Positions 1 through 8,399 of a stretch of DNA of 9,124 nt are shown here, piece after piece. This DNA comes from Rubrobacter sp. (GTDB taxonomy: Bacteria; Actinomycetota; Rubrobacteria; Rubrobacterales; Rubrobacteraceae), in NCBI GenBank assembly GCA_013817025.1, contig JACDDK010000032.1, forward strand, positions 1 through 9,124, written 5' to 3'. A program made the position numbers and the translations under genes. The notes below the pieces were generated by a model, which worked only from the letters and a program-made list of their open reading frames with translations, did no database searches and was not told where the DNA came from. The first letter of the stretch is position 1. Every line of letters starts with the position of its first letter.

Positions 1-1964
<1,964 letters not shown>

Positions 1965-1967
1965 CGC

Positions 1968-4900
1968 CTAGATACCTCCTTTGCCGAAGTCCGGCGCATC
2001 GTCCAGGTTTCCGGTCGGCTCCTCGCGGCTGAGGTTGATCCCCAACGCCCTCGCAGCCTCGTCCCAATCGCGTCGCTCCGTATCCTCCACGGCGGCCTCC
2101 GCGTTGTACACCGGCTTGACCGAGAGCCCCAACGACTGCATCTCTTTCAACAGCACCTTGAAGCTCGCCGGTACGCCCGGCTCCGGTATATTCTCGCCCT
2201 TCACTATCGACTCGTAGCTCTTGACCCGGCCCACGCGGTCGTCGCTCTTTATCGTCAAAAGCTCCTGCAAGGTGTGCGCCGCGCCGTAGGCTTCAAGCGC
2301 CCACACCTCCATCTCGCCGAACCTCTGCCCGCCGAATTGCGCCTTACCACCCAGCGGCTGCTGCGTGACCAGCGAGTACGGGCCAGTCGAACGAGCGTGG
2401 ATCTTGTCGTCCACGAGGTGCAAGAGCTTCAATATGTACATGTAACCGACCGTGATCCGTCCGTCGAACGGCTCGCCGGTGCGGCCGTCGCGCAGCGTGA
2501 CCTTACCGCCGCGCCCCATTCCGACCGCAGCCCCGGTGCTGGTACGCACCTTCTCGATGGCCTCGTCGATATCCTCGACATCGGCGCCCGAGAAGACCGG
2601 GGTCGAGACGAACGTCGGCTCTCCACCGTTCTCGCCGAGGCCCTGACTCGCGGCCCAGCCGAGGTGCGTTTCGAGGATCTGACCGATGTTCATCCGGCTC
2701 GGCACGCCTAGGGGACTCAAGATGACGTCCACCGGACGCCCGTCCTCCATGTACGGCATGTCCTCTTCCGGCACGATCTTGGAGATGACGCCCTTGTTGC
2801 CGTGGCGTCCGGCGAGCTTGTCGCCCTCCGCGATCTTGCGCTTCTTCGCTACGAATACGCGGACCTGCTCGTTGACGCCCGGTTGAAGCTCGTCACCATC
2901 GTCTCGGCTGAAACGCTTCACGTCGATAACGACGCCCGCCGCACCGTGAGGAACCTTCAAGGACGAATCCTTCACCTCACGCGCCTTCTCACCGAAGATG
3001 GCCCGGAGCAGCTTCTCCTCCGGCGTCGGCTCGGACTCGCCCTTCGGCGTGACCTTGCCTACCAGCACGTCACCGGAACCAACCTCCGCGCCTATGCGGA
3101 TCAAGCCATCGGCGTCGAGGTTCATCAAAACGTCGTCCGAGGCGTTGGGGATGTCCCGTGTGATCTCCTCGGGACCCAGCTTGGTGTCCCGCGCCTGGAC
3201 TTCGTACTCCTCGATATGTATAGAGGTGAGCACGTCGTCCTTGACTATGCGCTCCGAGATAATGATGGCGTCCTCGAAGTTGAACCCTTCCCACGGCATG
3301 AAAGCCACGAGCATGTTCTTGCCAAGAGCCAACTCGCCCTGATCGGTCGAGGAGCCGTCCGCCAGCACCGTACCAGGCTCGATACTCTCGCCCTCGCTAA
3401 CCAACGGTCGCTGGTTGACGCACGTACCCTGGTTGGAACGGGCGAACTTTCGCAGGCGGTACTCGTCCACCTCGTCGTCCTCGCGCCGGATCGAGATCCT
3501 CTCCGCCGTTACCCGCTCGACGCTTCCACCCCGACGCGCCAGCAGCACGTCGCCGGTATCCGCCGCCGCCCGGAACTCCATACCGGTCCCAACATACGGG
3601 GCCTGGCTGCGAAGCAGCGGAACCGCCTGACGCTGCATGTTCGCCCCCATGAGCGCCCGGTTCGCGTCGTCGTGCTCCAAGAACGGTATGAGCGCCGTAC
3701 CCACGGAGACCGTCTGAAGCGGCGCGACATCCATGTAGTCGACTTCCTCCGGCGAGACGGTCGCAACGTCGCCGCCGCGCCTCCGCGCCAGGATCTGGGC
3801 GTCCTTGTCTATCTGTCCGGTCTTGAGGTCGACAGGCGTGTTGGCCTGCGCGATGGTGAGCTCTTCCTCTTCATCGGCCGAGAGGTACTCGATCTCCTCG
3901 GTTACCTTCCCGTCCACGACCTTCCGGTAAGGCGTCTGGACAAAGCCGTACTTGTCGACCGTCGCGTAGGTGGAGAGCTGGCCGATGAGCCCAATGTTCG
4001 GACCCTCCGGCGTCTCTATCGGACACATCCGGCCGTAGTGCGTCGGATGCACGTCCCGTACCTCTATTGGCGCCCTCTCGCGGCTCAAACCACCCGCACC
4101 CATCGCAGAGAGCCTGCGCCTGTGCGACAGGCCGCTCAACGTATTCGTCTGGTCCATGAACTGCGATAGCTGCGAGGAGCCGAAGAACTCCTTGATCGCG
4201 GACGCGACCGGCTTCGTGTTCACCACGGTCTGCGGCGTGATCGTATCGGTGTCCTGGGTCGTCATGCGCTCGCGCACGACCCGCTCCATGCGGTACATCC
4301 CAATGCGGAACGCCTCCTGCACGAGCTCCCCGACCGTCCTAAGACGCCGGTTGCCGAAATGCTCGTACTCGTCGAGCCGACCCCGGATGCGCTCGTAGTT
4401 GACCCGGCCAAACTCTTCTTCCTCCGCGACCTCGCCCGAGATCTCCATGAGCCGCTTCAACAGCCCCTCGATGTCCTCGATGGTAAGCGTGTGCGTCTCC
4501 AGAGGGACTTCCAGCTTGAGCTTCTTGTTGACCTTATAGCGCCCAACCTCCGAAAGGTCGTACCGCTTCGCGTCGAAGAACAGCCCGTCCACGAGGTTCT
4601 GAGCGTTCTCGACGTTGACCGGCTCGCCGGGACGCTGCCGCCGGAAGACCTCCAGCAGAGCCTCGTCGCGGGACGTGGTCAAGTCCTTCTCCAGCGTGTT
4701 CCGTATGAGCCACGAGCTGTCGAAGCGCTGCAGGATCTCCTCGGGTCCCCCCATGTCCAGCGCCTTCAACAACACCGTAACGGGCAACTTCCGCTTCCGG
4801 TCAATGCGGACGGAGATGAAGCCCTTCTGCTCCACCTCAAACTCCAGCCACGAGCCGCGGCTCGGCATGAGGCTCGCCGTAAGGACCTGCTTGCTAACGT

Positions 4901-5342
4901 CCTTCGGCTCCATAATATAAGCACCCGGCGACCGCACGAGCTGCGTCACCACGACGCGCTCCGTGCCGTTGATAATAAAAGTCCCCGACTCGGTCATGAG
5001 CGGGAAGTCGCCCATAAAGACATCCTGCTCCCGAAGCTCCCCCGTCTCCTTGATGATAAAGCGAACCTTCACGAACAACGGTGCCGCGTAGGTCTTATCC
5101 TTCGAGATGCAAACCTCTATAGGGTCCTGCGGATCCTCGAAATACGACTCACCAAACTCCACGGCGTAGGAACCCGTGTAGTCCTCGATGGGCGAAATGT
5201 CCGTAAGGGTACGCTGAATACCCTCCCGTAAAAATTTCTCAAAAGACTGAATTTGTATCTCCACCAAAGGCGGCACCTGAAAATCGGCTGTCTGCATCCG
5301 GGCATAAGGGTGCCGGTTACGGCGCACAATAGGGCTTACCAA
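1968..5342 (-). CDS. rpoB: RNA polymerase subunit beta
   Basis: This is a complete beta subunit of RNA polymerase (1124 aa), the partner of RpoC in the core enzyme and the rifampicin target. The conserved blocks appear in order: an N-terminal start MVSPIVRRNRHPYARM, the rifampicin-resistance region at G388-L419, RDVHPTHYGRMCPIETPEGP just after it, NFEDAIIISERI with E690 and D691 near the secondary channel and active site, GRHGNKGVISKI with K850, and the C-terminal GGKAQFGGQRFGEMEVWALE clamp region. The start is TTG at 5342-5340, with GGAGGAG 7 nt upstream. The internal ATG at residue 16 lacks such a site. It has its own promoter about 55 nt upstream and is followed 3 nt later by rpoC. The length is a little below that of actinomycete RpoB because a long N-terminal extension is missing. 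Several rifampicin-region residues differ from the common consensus (see findings). I see no frameshift. Confidence 0.99.
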   Translation of the reverse strand: MVSPIVRRNRHPYARMQTADFQVPPLVEIQIQSFEKFLREGIQRTLTDISPIEDYTGSYAVEFGESYFEDPQDPIEVCISKDKTYAAPLFVKVRFIIKETGELREQDVFMGDFPLMTESGTFIINGTERVVVTQLVRSPGAYIMEPKDVSKQVLTASLMPSRGSWLEFEVEQKGFISVRIDRKRKLPVTVLLKALDMGGPEEILQRFDSSWLIRNTLEKDLTTSRDEALLEVFRRQRPGEPVNVENAQNLVDGLFFDAKRYDLSEVGRYKVNKKLKLEVPLETHTLTIEDIEGLLKRLMEISGEVAEEEEFGRVNYERIRGRLDEYEHFGNRRLRTVGELVQEAFRIGMYRMERVVRERMTTQDTDTITPQTVVNTKPVASAIKEFFGSSQLSQFMDQTNTLSGLSHRRRLSAMGAGGLSRERAPIEVRDVHPTHYGRMCPIETPEGPNIGLIGQLSTYATVDKYGFVQTPYRKVVDGKVTEEIEYLSADEEEELTIAQANTPVDLKTGQIDKDAQILARRRGGDVATVSPEEVDYMDVAPLQTVSVGTALIPFLEHDDANRALMGANMQRQAVPLLRSQAPYVGTGMEFRAAADTGDVLLARRGGSVERVTAERISIRREDDEVDEYRLRKFARSNQGTCVNQRPLVSEGESIEPGTVLADGSSTDQGELALGKNMLVAFMPWEGFNFEDAIIISERIVKDDVLTSIHIEEYEVQARDTKLGPEEITRDIPNASDDVLMNLDADGLIRIGAEVGSGDVLVGKVTPKGESEPTPEEKLLRAIFGEKAREVKDSSLKVPHGAAGVVIDVKRFSRDDGDELQPGVNEQVRVFVAKKRKIAEGDKLAGRHGNKGVISKIVPEEDMPYMEDGRPVDVILSPLGVPSRMNIGQILETHLGWAASQGLGENGGEPTFVSTPVFSGADVEDIDEAIEKVRTSTGAAVGMGRGGKVTLRDGRTGEPFDGRITVGYMYILKLLHLVDDKIHARSTGPYSLVTQQPLGGKAQFGGQRFGEMEVWALEAYGAAHTLQELLTIKSDDRVGRVKSYESIVKGENIPEPGVPASFKVLLKEMQSLGLSVKPVYNAEAAVEDTERRDWDEAARALGINLSREEPTGNLDDAPDFGKGGI
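1975..1980 (-). promoter_or_regulatory. Ribosome binding site deciding the rpoC TTG start
   Basis: AGGAGG, a perfect anti-16S match, lies in the last codons of rpoB, 10 nt before the TTG at 1964. No in-frame ATG or GTG stands at a better distance, so this site supports the non-ATG start of rpoC. Confidence 0.8.
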
Positions 5343-5349
5343 GTTGGTT

Positions 5350-5356
5350 CTCCTCC
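5350..5356 (-). promoter_or_regulatory. Ribosome binding site deciding the rpoB TTG start
   Basis: GGAGGAG ends 7 nt before the TTG at 5342-5340. The spacing and strength favour this TTG over the downstream in-frame ATG (residue 16). Confidence 0.8.
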
Positions 5357-5396
5357 GGGCTGGATTGTTGAAGAACGGCTAAACACGCAGACGAAC

Positions 5397-5425
5397 ATCT
5401 TACCCCCACAAGCAGGGTAAGTCAA
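5397..5425 (-). promoter_or_regulatory. Predicted sigma70-type promoter of rpoBC
   Basis: The -35 is TTGACT (5425-5420), the spacer is exactly 17 nt, and the -10 is TAAGAT (5402-5397). Transcription would start near 5390, giving an untranslated leader of about 48 nt before the rpoB TTG. The match is 5/6 at the -35 and 4-5/6 at the -10 with ideal spacing, in the only sizeable non-coding gap before rpoB. It would let rpoBC be expressed separately from the ribosomal protein genes upstream. The call rests on sequence alone. Confidence 0.75.
5399..5421. repeat. Inverted repeat (7+7 bp) inside the rpoB promoter, operator-like
   Basis: CTTACCC (5399-5405) and GGGTAAG (5415-5421) form a perfect inverted repeat around a 9-nt centre. 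The dyad fills the spacer of the rpoB promoter and overlaps the end of both the -10 and -35 hexamers, where a repressor or activator dimer would bind. It could also be a chance palindrome. No regulator is encoded in the window. Confidence 0.5.
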
Positions 5426-5490
5426 GGTACGCGAGCGGCGCTCTATGGAATAAATATGATCGTCGGCCAAACCACCTCCCGACGCCGGGC

Positions 5491-5499
5491 AATATAGCA
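5491..5499 (-). promoter_or_regulatory. Weak extended -10 promoter candidate upstream of rpoB
   Basis: TGCTATATT reads as an extended -10 (TGn followed by TATATT, 5/6). No convincing -35 lies 16-18 nt upstream. It could be a second rpoB promoter upstream of the strong one, but short AT-rich matches arise easily by chance. Confidence 0.25.
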
Positions 5500-5527
5500 C
5501 ACCCATCCGCAACGCGCCACACGAAGA

Positions 5528-5559
5528 GAGACACCGTCGCGATTATACGACGGTGTCTC
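5528..5559 (-). terminator. Strong hairpin in the rplL-rpoB gap: attenuator, terminator or RNA processing site
   Basis: GAGACACCGTCG and CGACGGTGTCTC pair perfectly over 12 bp around an 8-nt loop, starting 47 nt beyond the rplL stop. On the transcribed strand the 3' arm is followed by TCTTCGTGTG, which is only weakly U-rich, so a full intrinsic terminator is doubtful. In E. coli this same gap holds an attenuator and an RNase III cleavage hairpin, and the position here invites the same reading. It may lower read-through into rpoB, protect the rplL mRNA end, or both. Confidence 0.5.
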
Positions 5560-5605
5560 CTTTGCGCTATATTCCGCCGTCCGGTTGGGATCCGACGGCT
5601 GAAGC

Positions 5606-5992
5606 CTACTTCAGTTCGACGGTAGCGCCAGCCTCTTCCAGCTTGGCCTTGAGGGCGTCGGCGTCCTCCTTGGAAATGGCCTCCTTCACCGGGTTCGGGG
5701 CGTCGTCCACGAGGGCCTTCGCCTCCTTGAGGCCGAGGCCGGTGGCGGCGCGAACTTCCTTGATCACCTGAATCTTCTTCGCGCCCGCGCCCGTGAGCAC
5801 GACGTCGAACTCGGTCTGCTCCTCCGCCGCTGGGGCCGCGCCGTCACCAGCCGCACCGCCAGCCGCCGGGGCCGCCGCGAAGGCCGCCGCCGAAACACCA
5901 AACTCCTCCTCGAACATCTTCACCAGTTCGGAGACTTCGAGGACCGACTTCTCCTTGATCGCGTCGAGTATCTCCTGATTGCCTAGAGCCAT
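5606..5992 (-). CDS. rplL: Large ribosomal subunit protein L7/L12
   Basis: This is a complete L7/L12 stalk protein (128 aa, normal length), present as dimers bound to L10. It recruits and activates the translational GTPases such as EF-Tu and EF-G. Visible parts are a helical N-terminal dimerisation domain (about 1-35), an Ala/Gly/Pro-rich flexible hinge (about 36-57), and the C-terminal factor-binding domain with EFDVVLTGAGAKKIQVIKEV and GLGLKEAKALVDDAPNPVKE. The ATG start has AGGAGG 7 nt upstream. It lies 28 nt after rplJ and shares its promoter and leader. A large hairpin follows the stop before rpoB. The identification is secure. Confidence 0.99.
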   Translation of the reverse strand: MALGNQEILDAIKEKSVLEVSELVKMFEEEFGVSAAAFAAAPAAGGAAGDGAAPAAEEQTEFDVVLTGAGAKKIQVIKEVRAATGLGLKEAKALVDDAPNPVKEAISKEDADALKAKLEEAGATVELK

Positions 5993-6020
5993 TCTCTTTC
6001 CTCCTGTTTGCGTTGCTTTT

Positions 6021-6551
6021 CTACTGCTGTTGTTCCTGCGCGGACTTCTGCTCCGCCACCTGGCTCATCACGACCGCCAGGTTCCGAATCGGCGCGTTCA
6101 GCACATTGACCAGGCCTGCAATCGGGAACTGTATCGCCCCAATGAGCTGCGCCAACAACTGCTCGCGGCTTGGCAGCTTGCTCAAAGCCACGACCTCGGC
6201 TTCGTCCAACACCCGGTCGCCTTCGAGGATACCGCCCTTGAGCATGAACGACTCGACTTGATCCGCGAACTTCGCCATCAGCTTCGCGCTCGCCACCGGG
6301 TCCTCCGAGAACGCCAGAGCCGTCGGCCCCACGAGAAACTGTTCCAAGCCCTCGATACCAGCCTGGTCCGCCGCCCGCTTCGTGAGCGTGTTCTTTGCCA
6401 CGACGAACTCCACGCCATTCTCCCGGCTCTCGCGGCGCAAGTCCGTGCTCTGCGCCACATTGATGCCCTGATAATCCACCAGGACAGCCGAGCCACCGCG
6501 CAACTTCCCGGCGAGGTCCTCGATCACCTTCTCTTTATCTACCCTCTTCAC
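6021..6551 (-). CDS. rplJ: Large ribosomal subunit protein L10
   Basis: This is L10 (176 aa), which anchors L7/L12 dimers to the ribosomal stalk base and in many bacteria represses its own mRNA. The protein starts MKRVDKEKVIEDLAGKL, has the typical VLVDYQGINV and VAKNTLTKRA segments early on, and a C-terminal helix (QLIGAIQFPIAGLVNVLN) that binds L7/L12 dimers, ending in a Gln-rich tail. I place the start at GTG 6551-6549, because GGAGGAG ends 5 nt before it. A longer frame from TTG at 6572 would put that Shine-Dalgarno inside the coding sequence and add a non-conserved FGGGVG stretch. The gene follows an L10-leader RNA and a strong hairpin, so it is probably autoregulated together with rplL. 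The family call is secure; the start is well supported. Confidence 0.97.
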   Translation of the reverse strand: MKRVDKEKVIEDLAGKLRGGSAVLVDYQGINVAQSTDLRRESRENGVEFVVAKNTLTKRAADQAGIEGLEQFLVGPTALAFSEDPVASAKLMAKFADQVESFMLKGGILEGDRVLDEAEVVALSKLPSREQLLAQLIGAIQFPIAGLVNVLNAPIRNLAVVMSQVAEQKSAQEQQQ

Positions 6552-6556
6552 ACCAA

Positions 6557-6563
6557 CTCCTCC
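6557..6563 (-). promoter_or_regulatory. Ribosome binding site deciding the rplJ GTG start
   Basis: GGAGGAG lies 5 nt before GTG 6551-6549 and 10 nt after the base of the leader hairpin. It would fall inside the gene if the longer frame from 6572 were used, so it argues for the GTG. Its closeness to the hairpin leaves little room for a ribosome to load while the hairpin is occupied. Confidence 0.75.
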
Positions 6564-6573
6564 GCCAAACAAC

Positions 6574-6605
6574 TAGCCCCGAGGCCGCAGAGGCACTCGG
6601 GGCTA
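6574..6605 (-). terminator. Very stable hairpin at the end of the rplJ leader (attenuator-like)
   Basis: TAGCCCCGAG (6574-6583) and CTCGGGGCTA (6596-6605) pair perfectly over 10 bp. Inside, GCC and GGC add three more pairs across a one-base bulge, leaving a 5-nt loop. On the transcribed strand it is followed by GTTGTTTGGC, a short and interrupted U-run, then the rplJ Shine-Dalgarno. It sits where L10-leader mRNAs of other bacteria often carry a regulatory terminator. It may be a weak terminator, a translational block or a processing site; the poor U-run keeps confidence moderate. Confidence 0.55.
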
Positions 6606-6614
6606 ACCCACAAA

Positions 6615-6694
6615 GTTTTCCGCAACCTCGACCGGTTGATTAAGTCCTCTCGGACCCCGGCTGTCTCTGGTCTACTCTATTTACTTGAACCGTG
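6615..6694 (-). ncRNA. Ribosomal protein L10 leader (cis-regulatory mRNA element)
   Basis: The transcript upstream of rplJ folds by eye like the L10 leader. An outer helix (GACC 6672-6669 with GGUU 6627-6624) is followed by an asymmetric internal loop AGAGACA opposite CGA, which fits a kink-turn. An inner helix follows (GCCGG 6661-6657 with CCGGU 6635-6631), then a GUCC-GAGA-GGAC tetraloop hairpin (6655-6644) and the unpaired UUAAUC characteristic of the family. In known cases the L10-L7/L12 complex binds the kink-turn and represses rplJ-rplL. The outer boundaries given are approximate, and the fold was assigned manually. Confidence 0.85.
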
Positions 6695-6700
6695 CGGCAG

Positions 6701-6729
6701 ATGTTACTCCTTCTCCACCGAAGGGTCAA
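6701..6729 (-). promoter_or_regulatory. Predicted sigma70-type promoter of rplJ-rplL, overlapping the end of rplA
   Basis: The -35 is TTGACC (6729-6724), the spacer is exactly 17 nt, and the -10 is TAACAT (6706-6701), whose first three bases are the rplA stop codon. The predicted start near 6694 falls just before the L10 leader, which supports it. The stretch after the -10 (CTGCCG) is GC-rich, a discriminator type linked to stringent (ppGpp) control of ribosomal promoters; that link is inferred. Confidence 0.65.
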
Positions 6730-7393
6730 CCTTCACCGATGGTCCCATCGTCGTTGTCAGCGTAATGGACTTGAAATACCGCCCCTTGACCGGTGCCGGC
6801 CGCACCCTCTGCAATTCCTCGCGCAAAGCGAAGTAATTCGTTACCAGGCTGTCGAGGTCGAAGGACTTCTTGCCGAAGATGGAGTGGATAATGCCGTAGC
6901 GGTCCACGCGGTATTCGATCTTGCCCTTCTTGATGTCCTCAACCGCCCGGCCCACGTCCATGGTGACCGTCCCGCTCTTCGGGTTCGGCATCAGCCCGCG
7001 CGGCCCGAGCACCTGCCCGAGACGTCCTACGACGCTCATCTGATCCGGCGTTGCGACAGCCACGTCGAACTCCATAAAGTTCTCGTCCCGAATGCGAGCC
7101 GCGAGGTCATCGGCCCCGACAACGTCCGCGCCGGCCTCTTCGGCCTCGCGGGCCTTATCACCGACCGCGAAGACGGCGACGCGGCGGGTCTTACCGGTGC
7201 CGTTCGGGAGCATCAAGGTGCCACGCACCATCTGATCCGCGCGCCGCGGGTCCACGTTGAGGTTGACGTGCGCCTCGAAGCTCTCGTCGAACTTCGCGCC
7301 TTCGAGGCTCTTGAGAAGCTCCAGCGCCTCACGCGGCGCGTAGAGGCGTTCGGTGTCGATCCGCTGCTTCTGCTCTAAAAGTTTCCTACCCAT
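6704..7393 (-). CDS. rplA: Large ribosomal subunit protein L1
   Basis: This is a complete L1 (229 aa, normal length), which forms the mobile stalk of the large subunit that binds 23S rRNA near the E site and the leaving tRNA. In several bacteria it also represses its own operon by binding the mRNA. Family features seen are MLPNGTGKTRRVAVFA (61-76), LGPRGLMPNPKSGTVTMDV (129-147) and the IEYRVDRYGIIHSIFGKKSF region (159-178). The ATG at 7393 overlaps the rplK stop by 8 nt (ATGGGTAG). Only a weak GGGGAT precedes it, so translation probably depends on ribosomes finishing rplK. The last codons contain the -35 and spacer of the rplJ promoter, and the stop codon is part of the -10. Confidence 0.99.
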   Translation of the reverse strand: MGRKLLEQKQRIDTERLYAPREALELLKSLEGAKFDESFEAHVNLNVDPRRADQMVRGTLMLPNGTGKTRRVAVFAVGDKAREAEEAGADVVGADDLAARIRDENFMEFDVAVATPDQMSVVGRLGQVLGPRGLMPNPKSGTVTMDVGRAVEDIKKGKIEYRVDRYGIIHSIFGKKSFDLDSLVTNYFALREELQRVRPAPVKGRYFKSITLTTTMGPSVKVDPSVEKE

Positions 7394-7823
7394 TGACCGT
7401 AATCCCCATGCTCCGAGCCGTCCCCTCGACGATCTTCGCCGCGCCGTTCATATCGGCGGCGTTGAGGTCCGGCATCTTGGTTTTGGCTATCTCCTCGATC
7501 TGCGCCCGGCTGACCGCACCGACCTTGCTGCTGTTCGGCTCGCCGCTCCCCTTCTCGATACCCGCCGCCTGACGCAGCAAGTAAGCCGCCGGAGAAGTCT
7601 TGGTGACGAACGTAAACGAGCGGTCCTCGAAGACCGTGATCTCGACCGGCACCACCTGACCCATCCGGTCCCGCGTGGCCTCGTTGAACTGCCGCACGAA
7701 CTCCCCAATGTTCACCTGAGCCTGGCCCAGAGCTGGCCCAACCGGGGGTGCGGGATTCGCTTGTCCACCCGTCACCTGCAATTTCAATTTGCGCGCTACG
7801 CGACGCCCGCGTCCTCTACCCAT
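7386..7823 (-). CDS. rplK: Large ribosomal subunit protein L11
   Basis: This is a complete L11 (145 aa, close to the usual 140-145), a stalk-base protein that binds the GTPase-associated region of 23S rRNA. It is needed for RelA activation in stringent response and is the thiostrepton contact. Seen are the proline-rich switch NPAPPVGPALGQ (about 23-34), EITVFEDRSFTFVTKTSPAA in the N-terminal domain, and KSGSGEPN-like EKGSGEPNSSKVG leading to the RNA-binding C-terminal domain with KMPDLNAADM and VEGTARSMGI. The ATG has AGGAAAGG 6 nt upstream. It lies 20 nt after nusG and overlaps rplA by 8 nt. The N-terminal MGRGRGRR is more basic and Gly-rich than usual for L11, but no functional motif is missing. 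Confidence 0.99.
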   Translation of the reverse strand: MGRGRGRRVARKLKLQVTGGQANPAPPVGPALGQAQVNIGEFVRQFNEATRDRMGQVVPVEITVFEDRSFTFVTKTSPAAYLLRQAAGIEKGSGEPNSSKVGAVSRAQIEEIAKTKMPDLNAADMNGAAKIVEGTARSMGITVNG

Positions 7824-7843
7824 GAGATGCCTTTCCTATAGTT

Positions 7844-8380
7844 TTAGAGTTTGGCTACCTGATTAAACGAGAGTTCCACTGGTGTCTCCCGCCCGAAGAT
7901 CGAGACCAGAACCTTAAGCCTCGACTGATCCACGTTGATGTCCGAGATCGCGCCGGTGAAGTCCGAGAGCGGCCCGCCAATGACCTTGACCGTCTCTCCA
8001 ACAGTGTAGTCCACCGTCGTCCGAACCTTCTCCCGCTGCTGCTCCGCCGCCTCGCCCGGATGCAATAACCGCTCGACCTCCGCTCGGCTCAAAGCCAGCG
8101 GCGTATCGCCGTTGCCCACGATCTGGGTGACGCCCGGCGTCTGGCGCACAAGCTGCCACGAGTCGATGTTCATATCCATCTTCACCAGGATGTAGCCGGG
8201 AAACTGGCGCTGCTCCACGGGGACCTTCTTACCGTCCTTGATCTCGATGACGCTCTCGGTCGGGATCCGGACCTCACCGAAATGCCGGCCCTGTCCAAGC
8301 GACTCGATCCGGCGCTCCATGGTCGTGCGGACTTTGTTCTCGTGACCGGAGTATGTGTTTATGACGTACCACTTCTTCAA
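7844..8380 (-). CDS. nusG: Transcription elongation and antitermination factor NusG
   Basis: This is a complete NusG (178 aa). It binds the RNA polymerase clamp through its N-terminal domain and Rho or ribosomal protein S10 through its C-terminal domain. The NGN domain spans about 1-110, with KKWYVINTYSGHENKV at the start and the conserved QRQFPGYILVKM at 57-68. A linker leads to the KOW domain at about 126-178, including GPLSDFTGAI and ending SFNQVAKL. The start is TTG at 8380-8378, chosen because MKKWYV is the normal NusG N-terminus and AGGAG lies 9 nt upstream. The gap to secE is 19 nt and to rplK 20 nt. It lacks the long acidic N-terminal extension found in actinomycete NusG, which is consistent with a deep-branching lineage. 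Confidence 0.98.
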   Translation of the reverse strand: MKKWYVINTYSGHENKVRTTMERRIESLGQGRHFGEVRIPTESVIEIKDGKKVPVEQRQFPGYILVKMDMNIDSWQLVRQTPGVTQIVGNGDTPLALSRAEVERLLHPGEAAEQQREKVRTTVDYTVGETVKVIGGPLSDFTGAISDINVDQSRLKVLVSIFGRETPVELSFNQVAKL

Positions 8381-8389
8381 AACTAAACG

Positions 8390-8394
8390 CTCCT
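8390..8394 (-). promoter_or_regulatory. Ribosome binding site supporting the nusG TTG start
   Basis: AGGAG sits 9 nt before TTG 8380-8378, in the 19-nt gap after the secE stop. It fits the TTG as the start of the conserved KKWYV N-terminus. Confidence 0.65.
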
Positions 8395-8399
8395 AGCGA

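Noticed and set aside
2802..4169. 455-codon open frame on the plus strand
   Set aside because: It is the antisense shadow of rpoB, rich in Arg, Leu and Asp, and has no domain, start signal or promoter of its own.
4359..5231. 290-codon open frame on the plus strand
   Set aside because: It is antisense to the N-terminal part of rpoB in the same shadow frame, with no independent coding evidence.
5461..5484. CGTCGG/CCGACG hairpin with a 12-nt loop upstream of rpoB
   Set aside because: A 6-bp stem with a large loop is expected by chance in G+C-rich DNA, and no U-run follows.
5491..5573. Inverted repeat AATATAGC (5491-5498) and GCTATATT (5566-5573)
   Set aside because: Only 8 bp, AT-rich and 67 nt apart around another hairpin; likely chance.
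6552..6572. Longer rplJ start at TTG 6572
   Set aside because: It places the strong GGAGGAG inside the gene and adds a Gly-rich leader not seen in L10.
5979..6836. 285-codon open frame on the plus strand running across rplJ, its leader and the end of rplA
   Set aside because: It would read through the L10 leader and two real genes on the other strand; its composition is that of a shadow frame.
7824..7870. TATAGG upstream of rplK as a -10 for a separate rplK promoter
   Set aside because: No -35-like hexamer stands at 16-18 nt; the 20-nt gap to nusG fits simple co-transcription.
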